This document shows, piece after piece, positions 53,189-60,942 of a DNA stretch of 64,000 bases. The position numbers and the translations under genes are program-made. This stretch comes from Microtetraspora glauca (lineage in GTDB: Bacteria > Actinomycetota > Actinomycetes > Streptomycetales > Streptomycetaceae). The stretch spans positions 1-64,000 of the forward strand of contig JOFO01000033.1 in assembly GCA_000721275.1 (NCBI GenBank). Reading direction: 5' to 3'. Numbering within the stretch: the first letter of the stretch is position 1; each line of letters begins with the position of its first letter. The notes below the pieces were generated by a model. The model made no database searches. It had not been told where the DNA came from and saw only the letters and a list, made by a program, of their open reading frames with translations.

Positions 53189-53557
53189 ATGGACCGCCAG
53201 CACACCGGCAGCACGCGGCTGCGGGTCGAGGCCAGGGCCGTGGACGGCGGCACCGAGGTCGTCGTACCGGTGGGTGAGCTCGATCACCACACCGCCGAGC
53301 TGCTGCGGGTCCCGCTCGACGCGGCGCTCGACGCCGGCCGCACCCGGCTGGTCGTCGACTGCTCGGGGCTCGGCTTCTGCGACTCGACGGGACTCAACGT
53401 GCTCCTGGGGGCGCGGCTGCGGGCCGAGGAGGCCGGCGGCGGGGTCCACCTGGTGGCCATGCGGCCCGCCGTGGCCCGGGTCTTCCAGATCACCGGCGCG
53501 GAGGCGGTCTTCACCGTCCACGACACCCTCGGCACCGCCCTGCCCGGCTCCGGCTGA
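53189..53557 (+). CDS. Anti-sigma factor antagonist (STAS domain)
   Basis: 122 residues. STAS fold with VDCSGLGFCDSTGLNVLLGA; Ser66 in the DSTG loop is the site phosphorylated by the partner kinase. In the dephosphorylated state it binds the anti-sigma kinase and frees the sigma factor. GAGGAGGG fixes the start. The anti-sigma gene follows 83 bases downstream. Confidence 0.93.
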   Translation: MDRQHTGSTRLRVEARAVDGGTEVVVPVGELDHHTAELLRVPLDAALDAGRTRLVVDCSGLGFCDSTGLNVLLGARLRAEEAGGGVHLVAMRPAVARVFQITGAEAVFTVHDTLGTALPGSG

Positions 53558-53640
53558 CCGCCGTACCGGCCACCCCCCCCGCACCACCCTTTCCCCGTAC
53601 CTGCCCCTGCTGTCTCGTCGCCCGGTGAGGTGAAGCGCTG

Positions 53641-54060
53641 ATGGACCCGACTTCCGATGTCCGTACGCTCACGCTCGCCGAGACCACCGGCACCGTGCCG
53701 CTCGCCCGCGACTTCACCCGGACGGCGCTCATGGAGTGGGGCTGGCTGCCCGCCGCCACCGCCGACCGCCGGGCCGCCGCCGACGACGTCCTGCTCGTCG
53801 TCTCCGAGCTGGTCACCAACGCCTGCCTGCACGCCGAGGGCCCCGAACGGCTCCGGGTGCTCCGCCTCGCCCGCGCCGTCCGCCTGGAGGTCACCGACCG
53901 GGGCGCCGGACAGCCCGCGCCCCGCACCCCGCACCGCTCGGGGCGCCCCGGCGGGCACGGCATGTTCATCGTGCAGCGGCTCTGCCTGGACTGGGGCATC
54001 CAGCGCGTCCCGGGCGCCCCCGGCAAGACGGTCTGGGCCGAACTGGCCGCCCCCGCCTGA
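53641..54060 (+). CDS. Anti-sigma factor kinase (RsbW/SpoIIAB type)
   Basis: 139 residues. GHKL ATPase: N-box VVSELVTNACLHA with Glu56 and Asn60, G1 box VTDRGAG, and GGHGM glycine box. It phosphorylates STAS antagonists and binds sigma factors. GAGGTGAAG lies about 8 bases ahead of ATG 53641. With the divergent sigma gene and the STAS gene this makes a complete partner-switching module without the upstream phosphatase. Confidence 0.93.
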   Translation: MDPTSDVRTLTLAETTGTVPLARDFTRTALMEWGWLPAATADRRAAADDVLLVVSELVTNACLHAEGPERLRVLRLARAVRLEVTDRGAGQPAPRTPHRSGRPGGHGMFIVQRLCLDWGIQRVPGAPGKTVWAELAAPA

Positions 54061-54194
54061 CGCCCGCGGCCCCTGCGCCCTTCCCCGCGACCGCCGCAGG
54101 ACTTTCACCGTCGCTCTTCTTCCCTCCGTACGGCCCCGGGCGTACCTTGAGCGCCCGATCTGATGGGACGTCAGGAAACGCGTGAGGGGTCGCG

Positions 54195-54893
54195 GTGGAC
54201 TGGAAGCCGAACCGGAGGAGGACGGCCGCCGTGCTCACGGCCGCCGTCGCGGTCGGGGCGCCGGCCGGACTGGCCGCCGCGCCCGCCGCCCACGCCGAGG
54301 TCGTCGACGTGCGGTACGCCTGCGAGACCAAGATCGGCGACCGCGCCGCCGTCTCGCCCGTCGACATCACGGCCGAGCGGAAGGGCGACGCGTACGCGAT
54401 CACCATGACCTTCGACAAGGGCGTCTCCGACAGCCCCGTCGAACTCCCCAAGGGCGTCATGACCCCCCGCGCCGAGCTCGTCCTCGGCGGCGCCGACCGG
54501 GGCACGCTCACCGTCCGGGGCACCCCCAACGCCGCCGCGATCCCCGCCTTCACCCCCATCCGGATCGGCACCCTCACCGGCACCTACACCCCGAAGGCCG
54601 ACGGCACCGTCACCTTCACCGCCGGCGTGCTCACCGTCCATGCCCTCGGCATGGACGCCGCCGTCTGCACCCCCCGCGACAAGCCCGCCCCCTCCCTCAG
54701 CCTCGCCGTCACCGGCCTCGCCGGGGACGCGCCCGCGCCGCCGCCCGAAGCGGCCCTCCCCGGCGGCGAACTCCCGAAGACCGGCGGCCCCGCCACCACC
54801 ACCGCCCTCGGCACCCTCGGCGGCACCGTCCTCCTCGGCGGTGTCGCCGGCCTCCTCTGGCTCACCCGCCGCCCCCGCCCGGACCGCCCGTGA
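54195..54893 (+). CDS. Sortase-anchored surface protein, single-domain (LPKTG)
   Basis: 232 residues from GTG 54195 (GAGGGG about 7 bases before). Signal peptide to about Ala34; one beta-rich domain (35-160) with Cys43 and Cys158 near its ends, likely a disulfide; short linker; LPKTG at 193-197; hydrophobic helix 204-223; positive tail RRPRPD. The domain shares DRGT-V-G-PN and GTY-P motifs with the two domains of the fourth gene product. First gene of the operon; its TGA overlaps the next GTG. Confidence 0.85.
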   Translation: MDWKPNRRRTAAVLTAAVAVGAPAGLAAAPAAHAEVVDVRYACETKIGDRAAVSPVDITAERKGDAYAITMTFDKGVSDSPVELPKGVMTPRAELVLGGADRGTLTVRGTPNAAAIPAFTPIRIGTLTGTYTPKADGTVTFTAGVLTVHALGMDAAVCTPRDKPAPSLSLAVTGLAGDAPAPPPEAALPGGELPKTGGPATTTALGTLGGTVLLGGVAGLLWLTRRPRPDRP

Positions 54894-55690
54894 CCAGGGC
54901 CCGGTACGCCCTCCTCGCCGCCGGCGCCTTCCTCGGCACCCTCGCCGCCGCGCCCCCGGCCACCCCCGGCTGGACCGCCGCCCCCGCCGCCGGACGGCCC
55001 TACGCCTACCTCGAAGGTCCCGCCGGCAGCGTCCTGGAGGACACCCTCTCCGTCACCAACCCCGGACCCCGCCCGCTCACCGTCACCCTCACCGGCGAAG
55101 GCCCCGCCGCCGTCGCCTTCGCCGCCCGCACCGTCACCGTGCCCGCCCGCACCCGCGCCGACGTGCCCTTCGCCGTCACCGTCACCGCCGCCACCCCGCC
55201 CGGCGAGCACCGCGGCACCGTCCGGGCCTCGGCCGGCGGCCGGCGGACCGCCGTCGACCTGCGGCTGAAGGTCAGCGGCCCCCGGCTCGCCGCCCTCACC
55301 GTCGAGGACGCCCGCGTCGACCGCGCCACCGGCACCCTCCACTACACCCTCGTCAACCGCGGCAGCACCGTCCTGGACCGCCCCCGCCTCGCCGTCCGCG
55401 CCGACGGCCTCCTCGGCACCGTTCTCGACCGCCCCGCACGCGCCCTCCCGCTCACCCTCCGCCCCGGCGAACGGGCCGCCCGCACCGAACCCTGGCCCGA
55501 CCCGCCCGCCCTCGACTCCGTCACCGTCCGGCTCACCGCCACCGCCCCCGGAGCCGGCCCCGCCACCGCGTCCGCCGCCACCGTCTTCGCCTCCGGACCC
55601 GCGCTCGCCGCCGCCGCGGCCCTCCCGCTCGCGGCGGCGGGCGGAGCCGCGTACCGGATCCGGCGCCGTACGAAGGGAGCCACCGCATGA
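54890..55690 (+). CDS. Secreted/membrane-tethered beta-sandwich protein (DUF916-like)
   Basis: 266 residues from GTG 54890. Signal peptide to about residue 33; then an Ig-like segment, with LSVTNPGPRPLTVTLTGEGPAAVAF and RTVTVPARTRADVPFAVTVTAATPPGEHRGTV, which resembles DUF916-type peptidoglycan-binding/extracellular modules (and NPG beta-sandwiches); a second beta region; and a C-terminal helix with RIRRR tail. Similar proteins sit with WxL/LPxTG proteins in Firmicutes Csc clusters. Overlaps the first gene and the third gene by four bases each (GTGA, ATGA). Confidence 0.78.
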   Translation: MTRARYALLAAGAFLGTLAAAPPATPGWTAAPAAGRPYAYLEGPAGSVLEDTLSVTNPGPRPLTVTLTGEGPAAVAFAARTVTVPARTRADVPFAVTVTAATPPGEHRGTVRASAGGRRTAVDLRLKVSGPRLAALTVEDARVDRATGTLHYTLVNRGSTVLDRPRLAVRADGLLGTVLDRPARALPLTLRPGERAARTEPWPDPPALDSVTVRLTATAPGAGPATASAATVFASGPALAAAAALPLAAAGGAAYRIRRRTKGATA

Positions 55691-56697
55691 GACGACCGGC
55701 CGCCCGCGCCCGTACGGCCCTGGCCGCGCTGCTCACCGCCCTCGCCCTGGCCCTCCTCCCGGCCCTCCCCGCGCCCCCCGCAGCTGCCGCCGCCGGGCCC
55801 GCCGTCGCCGTCTCGCAGGACCAGGCGCCCAAGGGCGGCGAGATCACCGTCAGCGGCACCGGCTGGACGGCCGGCGCGCTGCTCATGGTGCTGCTCTGCG
55901 GCCAGGGCACCCCGGAGAAGGGCGTCGTCGGCGGCACCAACTCCTGCGCCAACACCGACGGCCGGGCCGCCACCGTCGACGGACGCGGCGCCTTCAGCGT
56001 CAGACTGCCGGTCGCCGCCCCGCCCCGGCCCTGCCCCTGCGTCGTCCACGTCTCCGGCGTCACCGGCACCCAGGACGTCGTCGACGCCGCCTTCACCGTC
56101 GCCGGCCACCCCACCGCCCCGCTCCCCGACGCCACCGGCGACGGCCGCCTCGCCGTCCTCGCCGCCGCCCGCCTCGACGGCTCCGACGGGGTGCTGACCT
56201 GGTTCGGCGCGCCGCCCTCCCGCACCCTCGTGCTCACCGTCGGCAACCTCGGCACCGCGCCCGTCCGCGACCCCGTCTTCCTCGTCGGCACCGCCCGCGG
56301 CGTCCTCGCCCCGAGCGACCAGGAGCACCAGTGGCGCGGCACGATCAAGCCCGGGCAGAAGGCCCGGATCGAGCTGGACGTCGAGCTCGCCGCCGGCGCC
56401 CACGGCGCCTACCGGGTCTCCGTCTCGCACGGCGGCAGGCTCCTCGCCGCGCAGCCCTGGACCGTGGGCCGGCCCTGGGGCGTGGTCCTCTTCTGGGCGC
56501 TGCTCGCCGTGGTCGTGCCCGCCGCCCTCTTCCGGACCGGCATGGTCCTCGTCGACCGGGCCGGCGGCCGGAACCGCCACTCCGTCCCCGTCCCCGTACC
56601 GGCGGACGCGGACGGCCCCGGGACGACCGCGGTCCTGCCGTGGTTCCTCCCCGACTCCGCACCGTCCGAGAACACTCCGACGAAGGGACATTCGTGA
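55687..56697 (+). CDS. Membrane-tethered surface protein with neocarzinostatin-like fold segment
   Basis: 336 residues from ATG 55687. Signal peptide to about 36, an Ig-like domain with KGGEITVSGTGWTAGALLMVL and four Cys (71, 87, 116, 118), like neocarzinostatin-family folds; a second beta domain (about 160-262) including VLTVGNLGTAPVRDPVFLVG; one membrane helix (about 263-287); and a 45-residue cytoplasmic tail. No sortase signal, so it stays in the membrane. Coupled to its neighbours by four-base overlaps. Confidence 0.75.
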   Translation: MRRPAARARTALAALLTALALALLPALPAPPAAAAAGPAVAVSQDQAPKGGEITVSGTGWTAGALLMVLLCGQGTPEKGVVGGTNSCANTDGRAATVDGRGAFSVRLPVAAPPRPCPCVVHVSGVTGTQDVVDAAFTVAGHPTAPLPDATGDGRLAVLAAARLDGSDGVLTWFGAPPSRTLVLTVGNLGTAPVRDPVFLVGTARGVLAPSDQEHQWRGTIKPGQKARIELDVELAAGAHGAYRVSVSHGGRLLAAQPWTVGRPWGVVLFWALLAVVVPAALFRTGMVLVDRAGGRNRHSVPVPVPADADGPGTTAVLPWFLPDSAPSENTPTKGHS

Positions 56698-58055
56698 GCA
56701 CGCAACGGAGGACGATCGCGGCCGGGATCGCGCTGATCCTCGGCGGCGCGGGGATCCTGCTGACCGCCGGGCCCGCCCAGGCCGCCGAGATCTCGTTCAG
56801 GACGGAGTGCATCCCGCCGTCGATCTCCGGCCTGCCGCCGGTCCAGGGCACCACCACGGTGCTCGTCACCGCACCCGCCACCGCCAAGGTCGGCGACACC
56901 GTCGAGGTCGTCTGGAAGACCGTGAAACCGGCCTCCAAGAACCCCGACATGCTCGACCTGGACGCGAACACCGTCAAACCGACCGGCACCGTGAAGGTCG
57001 GCGGCGCCCAGGGCGGCACGCTCGCCCTGGAGGGCCCCCGGCAGAACCCGCCCATCCCGAAGAACTCGCCGATGGTCCTGCCCGACATGAAGGGCACCCT
57101 GAAGCTGACCAAAGCCGGCGACGTCACCCTGACGCCCGACGCGTACACGATCAACGTGTCGAAGCCGATGTCCACGGACACCAAGTGCGCGCCGAAGGAG
57201 CAGGTCCCCGTCGGCGCCACGATCAAGGTGACCGACGGCGGCGGCTCGGGCGGAGGTTCCGGGTCCGGCAGCGGCGGCGGATCGGGGAGCGGTGGCGGCT
57301 CCGGCAGCGGCGGCGGGCAGACTGATTTCCCCGGCAAGGACGTCGACGTGCACTTCACCTGCACCGGCCCCGGCGCACCGCCCTCGATCACCACCAAGGT
57401 GTCGATCGGCGCCAGGAAGAACGGCGGCGCGTACGACCTCAGGGTCAAGACCGCCAAGAACGTCATGCCGACCCCGGCGCCGCTGCCCGCCAAGGCGCTC
57501 ACGCCGAGCATGGAGATCAGGATCGGCGGTGACGACCGGGGCACCGTCAAGGTCACCGGCGCGCCGAACCCGACGGCGCTCAAGGCGAACGACCCGGTGA
57601 GCCTCACCGACATGAAGGGCACCTACAAGCCCGGCGCCACCGGCAAGGCGACGCTCACCCCGGGCGCGCTCACCATCAGCGTCGTGCTCGCCCCCGGCGC
57701 CGACCCGATCACGATCCCCTGCCAGGTGAAGGGCGCGGTCCAGGCGTCCCTCACCCTCGACACCACGCAGCAGTCCGGCGGCGCGTCCGGCTCCACGGAC
57801 GGCGGCGGCACGGACGGCTCGGGCTCCGGCTCGGGCGGCGGCTCCGGCTCCGGGTCGGGCTCGGGCGGCGGCTCCGGATCGGGCTCCGGCTCCGGTTCCG
57901 GGTCCGGCGGCTCCGGCGGGAACCTCGCCGAGACCGGCGCCGAGCAGGACGGCGCCCTGCGCGCCCTCGGCCTCGTCGCCGGCACCGTGATCCTCCTCGG
58001 CGGCGCGGTCTTCACCTTCACCCCGTGGCGGCGCCTGGCCCGCCGCACCCGCTAG
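56694..58055 (+). CDS. Sortase-anchored surface protein, two-domain (LAETG)
   Basis: 453 residues from GTG 56694. Signal peptide to about Ala31. Domain 1 (33-165, Cys39/Cys165), a Gly/Ser linker (183-208), domain 2 (217-343, Cys223/Cys343), a second Gly/Ser linker (373-409), LAETG at 411-415, hydrophobic helix 424-442 and WRRLARR tail. LAxTG is the motif of Streptomyces class E sortases. Both domains are homologous with the first operon product. Ends at a strong shared terminator. Confidence 0.85.
   Translation: MSTQRRTIAAGIALILGGAGILLTAGPAQAAEISFRTECIPPSISGLPPVQGTTTVLVTAPATAKVGDTVEVVWKTVKPASKNPDMLDLDANTVKPTGTVKVGGAQGGTLALEGPRQNPPIPKNSPMVLPDMKGTLKLTKAGDVTLTPDAYTINVSKPMSTDTKCAPKEQVPVGATIKVTDGGGSGGGSGSGSGGGSGSGGGSGSGGGQTDFPGKDVDVHFTCTGPGAPPSITTKVSIGARKNGGAYDLRVKTAKNVMPTPAPLPAKALTPSMEIRIGGDDRGTVKVTGAPNPTALKANDPVSLTDMKGTYKPGATGKATLTPGALTISVVLAPGADPITIPCQVKGAVQASLTLDTTQQSGGASGSTDGGGTDGSGSGSGGGSGSGSGSGGGSGSGSGSGSGSGGSGGNLAETGAEQDGALRALGLVAGTVILLGGAVFTFTPWRRLARRTR
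57237..57317 (+). repeat. Gly/Ser-encoding repeat, first linker
   Basis: Short GGCTCC/GGTTCC/GGCGGC type units coding for (Gly-Ser)n between the two domains. Repeats of this type can change length by slippage. Confidence 0.75.
57816..57920 (+). repeat. Gly/Ser-encoding repeat, stalk before LAETG
   Basis: About 35 codons of Gly/Ser, mainly GGCTCCGG-type units, forming an extended wall-spanning stalk before the sortase motif. Confidence 0.75.
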
Positions 58056-58071
58056 CGGCGCGGACAGCGGA

Positions 58072-58104
58072 AAGGCCCGGCACCTGGAGCAGGTGCCGGG
58101 CCTT
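58072..58104. terminator. Strong bidirectional terminator
   Basis: Perfect 15-base arms AAGGCCCGGCACCTG (58072-58086) and CAGGTGCCGGGCCTT (58090-58104) with a three-base loop, between convergent surface operon and POT gene. Confidence 0.9.
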
Positions 58105-58136
58105 CACCCGTGGAGGGGGCCGCTGGAGGAGGGCCG

Positions 58137-59657
58137 CTACTGGGCGGCGTCCATCAGCGCGTTGACCTTCTTGCGGTACATGAAGATCGCGAAGCCCGCG
58201 AGCACGGCGGCGACGGCCTCGAAGAGGACCACGCCGACGCCGTCCATCTGCACGCCGGCCAGGCCGAGCAGACCCGTGACGCAGTCACCGGCGGTGACGG
58301 CGAGGAACCAGACGCCCATCATCTGGGAGGCGTACTTCTGCGGCGCCATCTTGGTCGTGACCGACAGGCCGACCGGGGACAGGCACAGCTCGGCGACGGT
58401 GTGCATCAGGAAGATGAGCACCAGCCACCACATGGTGACCTTGGTGTCCGTGCCGGCCGTCTGGCTCAGCGGGACGGCGAAGACGAAGAACGAGGCACCG
58501 ACGATGACCAGGCCGATCGAGAACTTCACGATCGTGCTGGGCTCACGGCGGCGGCGCGCCAGCGCCAGCCACAGCCAGGCGAAGAACGGCGCCAGGATCA
58601 CCACGAAGAGCGGGTTCAGCGACTGGAAGAGCACGTTCGGCATCTCCCAGCCCAGCAGGCTGCGCTCGGAGTTCTCGCTGCCGAACAGCGACAGCGTGGA
58701 ACCGCCCTGGTCGTAGATCATCCAGAAGACGGCGGCGGCCACGAAGAACCAGATGTAGGCGTTCATCTTGGTCTGCTCGCCGGCGGTGAGCTCCTTGTCG
58801 CGCTTGATGCGCGCCAGGACGGCGACCGGGATGACCAGACCGGCGATCGTGATCGGGTACAGCGCCCACTTGATGGTGAACATGTCCATCGCGACCACGA
58901 CGCCGTAGAAGACGGCGGTGACGACGACGGCGACGGCGGCCTTGGTGAGGATGCCGTTGCGCTCGGCGGGGGTCAGCGGGTTCGGGACCTCGCTGCTCTT
59001 CGGGTTCAGCGTGCGGCCGAAGAGCAGGAAGAAGACCAGGCCGAGACCCATGCCGACGGCGGCGAGGAAGAAGCCCAGGTGCCAGTTGACCGTCTCGCCG
59101 ACGATGCCGATGGCGATCGGGGCGAGGAAGGCGCCGAGGTTGATGCCGATGTAGAAGATCGTGAAGCCGCTGTCCCGGCGCGAGTCGTCCAGGCCCTGGT
59201 ACAGGTGGCCGACCATCGTCGAGATGTTGGCCTTCAGCAGACCGGAACCGACCGCGACCAGCAGCAGACCGATGAAGAACGCGATCTGGCCGGGCAGGGC
59301 GAGCGACACGTGACCCAGCATGATCACGGTGCCGGCGATGGCGACCGTCTTGCGGGCGCCCCAGACGCGGTCGCCGAACCAGCCGCCGGGCAGGGCCATG
59401 AGGTAGACCATGGCCACGTAGACGGAGTAGATCGCCGTGGCCGTCGCGGCCTTGTAGCCGAGTCCGCCGCCCTGGCTGCCGACCGCGGCGTCCGTGCCGC
59501 CGGAGACCAGGTACAGGACGAGAAGCGCACGCATGCCGTAGTAGGAGAACCGCTCCCACATCTCGGTCATGAACAGCGTGGCCAGGCCAACGGGGTGGCC
59601 GAGGAAGGTCTTCTCGTGAGCAGCGCTCGGCGAGTCCTTCGTCAGGCTGGAAGCCAT
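58137..59657 (-). CDS. Proton-dependent peptide transporter (POT/PTR family)
   Basis: 506 residues, MFS fold with about 14 helices. Signature ExxERFSYYG (EMWERFSYYGMRALL) in helix 1, PGGWFGDRVWG, and IFYIGINLGAFLAPI in helix 5 region. It imports di- and tripeptides with protons. ATG 59657. A leader of over 200 bases upstream contains a strong hairpin (see 59851-59882). Confidence 0.95.
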   Translation of the reverse strand: MASSLTKDSPSAAHEKTFLGHPVGLATLFMTEMWERFSYYGMRALLVLYLVSGGTDAAVGSQGGGLGYKAATATAIYSVYVAMVYLMALPGGWFGDRVWGARKTVAIAGTVIMLGHVSLALPGQIAFFIGLLLVAVGSGLLKANISTMVGHLYQGLDDSRRDSGFTIFYIGINLGAFLAPIAIGIVGETVNWHLGFFLAAVGMGLGLVFFLLFGRTLNPKSSEVPNPLTPAERNGILTKAAVAVVVTAVFYGVVVAMDMFTIKWALYPITIAGLVIPVAVLARIKRDKELTAGEQTKMNAYIWFFVAAAVFWMIYDQGGSTLSLFGSENSERSLLGWEMPNVLFQSLNPLFVVILAPFFAWLWLALARRRREPSTIVKFSIGLVIVGASFFVFAVPLSQTAGTDTKVTMWWLVLIFLMHTVAELCLSPVGLSVTTKMAPQKYASQMMGVWFLAVTAGDCVTGLLGLAGVQMDGVGVVLFEAVAAVLAGFAIFMYRKKVNALMDAAQ

Positions 59658-59850
59658 GGTCGATCCTTGCTAGCTCGGGACGCGCCGCTTCGTGAGCGGG
59701 ACGCGCCCGGTGGGGGGTGGCCGGCACCGGCCGGGACGATCGTGCCCCGCCCGGGATCCACGCCCCGCCGCGCGTCGTCGCGCCGCGGGACCCGGCCCAC
59801 AGGTCGTTCACCGTCTCAAGGCTGGCAAGACCAACCCTGCGCAGAAAAGA

Positions 59851-59882
59851 GGACCTTGGCTGACGAAGCAGGCCGAAGGTCC
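59851..59882 (-). promoter_or_regulatory. Leader hairpin upstream of POT gene
   Basis: GGACCTT (59851-59857) with AAGGTCC (59876-59882) plus GGC/GCC pairs, about 195 bases upstream of the POT start, on its transcribed leader if the promoter is further away. Candidate attenuator or mRNA structure. Confidence 0.35.
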
Positions 59883-60074
59883 CCGATTACCGCTATGACG
59901 TCTCGCCACCATACGACACGACACTGCCGGATATGGAAGGACTTGAGAGATGGATCACAGGTGACCAAGGAACCAACGGGGGTCATTCCAAGGTGTAAGC
60001 AAGGTTACGTGCCCTGCTTCGGAGGTGCCGGAGGGTGCCTCGCGGTCCCGCCCCGGCCGTGCACCCGTCCGGAC

Positions 60075-60080
60075 TACCAT
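60075..60080 (+). promoter_or_regulatory. -10 box for leaderless response regulator
   Basis: TACCAT lies six bases before ATG 60087 with no ribosome-binding site, indicating a leaderless mRNA. Confidence 0.45.
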
Positions 60081-60086
60081 CACTGC

Positions 60087-60764
60087 ATGACCCGTGTACT
60101 GCTCGCCGAGGACGACGCATCCATCTCGGAGCCGCTGGCCCGCGCCCTGCGGAGAGAGGGGTACGAGGTCGAGGTCCGCGAGGACGGGCCCAGCGCGCTC
60201 GACACCGGCCTCCAGGGCGGCGTCGACCTCGTCGTGCTCGACCTGGGCCTGCCCGGCATGGACGGCCTGGAGGTCGCCCGCCGGCTGCGCGCCGACGGCC
60301 ACACGGTCCCGATCCTGGTCCTCACCGCCCGCGCGGACGAGGTCGACACGGTCGTCGGGCTCGACGCGGGCGCCGACGACTACGTGACCAAGCCGTTCCG
60401 CCTCGCCGAGCTGCTCGCCCGGGTCCGGGCCCTGCTCCGGCGCGGCGCCACCGAGCCGGCCCCCGCGCCCGCCACCCACGGCGTCCGCATCGACGTCGAG
60501 TCGCACCGGGCGTGGATGGGCGACGAGGAGCTGCAGCTCACGGCGAAGGAGTTCGACCTGCTGCGCGTCCTGGTCCGCGACGCGGGGCGGGTCGTCACCC
60601 GGGACCAGCTGATGCGGGAGGTCTGGGACACCACGTGGTGGTCCTCCACCAAGACGCTCGACATGCACATCTCGTGGCTGCGCAAGAAGCTCGGTGACGA
60701 CGCGGCGAATCCGCGGTACATCGCGACGGTCCGCGGCGTCGGCTTCCGCTTCGAGAAGAGCTGA
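60087..60764 (+). CDS. OmpR/PhoB-family response regulator
   Basis: 225 residues. Receiver domain with Asp9/Asp10, phosphoacceptor Asp52 in LDLGLPGMDG, Thr80 and Lys102 (TKPF). C-terminal winged-helix domain (about 130-224), with LTAKEFDLLRVLVRDAG and SWLRKKLGDD. Cognate sensor kinase gene 178 bases downstream. A repeat/terminator and a new -10 lie between them, so the kinase may be expressed separately. Confidence 0.95.
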   Translation: MTRVLLAEDDASISEPLARALRREGYEVEVREDGPSALDTGLQGGVDLVVLDLGLPGMDGLEVARRLRADGHTVPILVLTARADEVDTVVGLDAGADDYVTKPFRLAELLARVRALLRRGATEPAPAPATHGVRIDVESHRAWMGDEELQLTAKEFDLLRVLVRDAGRVVTRDQLMREVWDTTWWSSTKTLDMHISWLRKKLGDDAANPRYIATVRGVGFRFEKS

Positions 60765-60781
60765 CCTCCCCGCCGTACGGT

Positions 60782-60797
60782 CCGCGCAGTTCCCCGC
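60782..60797 (+). repeat. Dispersed intergenic repeat, copy 1
   Basis: CCGCGCAGTTCCCCGC, identical with 60857-60872. It is followed by an inverted repeat CCCCGCC...GGCGGGG (60792-60816). Sequences of this type are common between genes in Streptomyces (from memory). Confidence 0.6.
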
Positions 60798-60856
60798 CAG
60801 GCGCCTCCCGGCGGGGGCGGTGTGTCGCGTCGCGTCTGCGGGCCGTGGTGGGTCGC

Positions 60857-60872
60857 CCGCGCAGTTCCCCGC
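60857..60872 (+). repeat. Dispersed intergenic repeat, copy 2
   Basis: Same 16 bases as copy 1, at a 75-base interval, running directly into the small hairpin at 60873. Confidence 0.6.
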
Positions 60873-60885
60873 GCCCCTTCGGGGC
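60873..60885. terminator. Small hairpin after repeat copy 2
   Basis: GCCCC-TTC-GGGGC, a five-bp stem with a tri-loop. Probably forms the terminator part of the repeat element after the response-regulator gene. Confidence 0.45.
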
Positions 60886-60902
60886 GGTTGGCGGTGGGGG
60901 CC

Positions 60903-60908
60903 TAGGCT
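60903..60908 (+). promoter_or_regulatory. -10 box before sensor kinase
   Basis: TAGGCT, consensus Streptomyces -10, 35 bases before GTG 60943. It suggests that the kinase has its own promoter in addition to read-through. Confidence 0.4.
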
Positions 60909-60942
60909 CGGGGTGTTCCGTATTCCCGGCCCGGGAGGGCGC

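Larger units (their letters stand above)
59658..60086. other. Gene-free region between POT and response regulator
   Basis: No convincing gene. It holds the divergent promoters, a leader hairpin on the minus strand (59851-59882), several G/C-rich short inverted repeats between 59690 and 59800, and the -10 for the response regulator at 60075. Confidence 0.5.

Noticed and set aside
57237..57920. CRISPR or tandem-repeat array
   Set aside because: The repeats are coding Gly/Ser units without spacers.
54195..58055. Chaplin or collagen-like surface protein
   Set aside because: No chaplin domain and no Gly-X-Y periodicity; the repeats are Gly/Ser stalks between globular domains.
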